Shown here one piece after another: positions 12,768 through 12,845 of a stretch of 12,845 bases of DNA. The notes below the pieces were generated by a model. That model had not been told where the DNA came from. It made no database searches and saw only the letters and a program-made list of their open reading frames with translations. Numbering within the stretch: position 1 is the stretch's first letter; each line of letters begins with the position of its first letter. Made by a program: the position numbers and the translations under genes. The stretch comes from CF-113 sp035716135 (GTDB lineage Bacteria; Chloroflexota; Ktedonobacteria; Ktedonobacterales; Ktedonobacteraceae). The stretch covers positions 1 to 12,845 of the forward strand of contig DASTKD010000060.1 in NCBI GenBank assembly GCA_035716135.1, written 5' to 3'.

Positions 12768-12845
12768 CTGATGAACTTTGGCGACCAGATGGAGTAATAG
12801 AGGGGGCGTCGCATTCTGTAGGGACAATGGGTGGTGTGGAGGGGA
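12768..12845 (+). mobile_element. Left end of a second CTGATGAA/TGTAGGGACAA element, truncated by the window edge
   Basis: It starts CTGATGAACTTTGGCGACC, matching the 9079 end at 18 of 19 positions. After 49 nt, TTCTGTAGGGACAA repeats the inner arm start of the 9079 element, where the equivalent offset is 55 nt. The sequence between the two motifs has diverged. The rest of the element lies beyond the window. The stretch 12690-12767 before it shows nothing I can name. Confidence 0.6.

Overview
The window looks like ordinary chromosome from a free-living, moderately GC-rich bacterium. My best guess is Chloroflexota, probably the Ktedonobacteria. This is inferred from gene style: a zinc-ribbon/transmembrane/beta-sandwich surface protein, a 90-residue 'MPTQEERL' coiled-coil protein, and many short inverted-repeat elements between genes. 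No marker gene (rRNA, ribosomal protein) is present to prove it. No tRNA, rRNA, CRISPR array, transposase or phage gene was seen.

Layout. 1-982 (minus): an XRE-type regulator overlapping a multi-pass membrane protein that runs off the left edge. 983-1375: intergenic, with the regulator's promoter, a 28-bp perfect hairpin, and the promoter and structured leader of the next gene. 1376-2236 (plus): a SAM-dependent methyltransferase that ends in a 6-bp tail-to-tail overlap with scpA. 2231-5255 (minus): a tight four-gene operon read as metallo-beta-lactamase hydrolase, M50 site-2-type protease, HD-domain protein, ScpA. 5256-5703: a divergent promoter region carrying a 95-bp double-hairpin palindrome. 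5704-7992 (plus): a large membrane-anchored protein with four repeated beta-sandwich domains. 8001-8993 (minus): a D-2-hydroxyacid dehydrogenase. 9079-9341: a 263-bp MITE-like element with terminal inverted repeats. 9354-12667 (minus): a coiled-coil protein, a family 2 glycosyltransferase, a J-domain/beta-propeller fusion, and an AlkA-type DNA glycosylase. 12768-12845: the left end of a second element of the same MITE family, cut by the window edge.

The protein genes are mostly housekeeping or stand-alone: chromosome organisation (ScpA), base-excision repair (AlkA-like), 2-oxoacid reduction, glycan or lipid glycosylation, and membrane proteolysis. I see no defence, secretion or biosynthetic system. 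The least ordinary material is the repeat landscape and the promoters. Three intergenic regions carry the same ~19-nt module, starting CTGATGAA and ending CGACC. One element has it inverted at both ends, and at least two unrelated hairpin cores sit behind it. Several genes share a TGGTA-type extended -10 promoter. The J-domain/propeller fusion, which appears to be expressed from a near-leaderless mRNA, is the most unusual protein.
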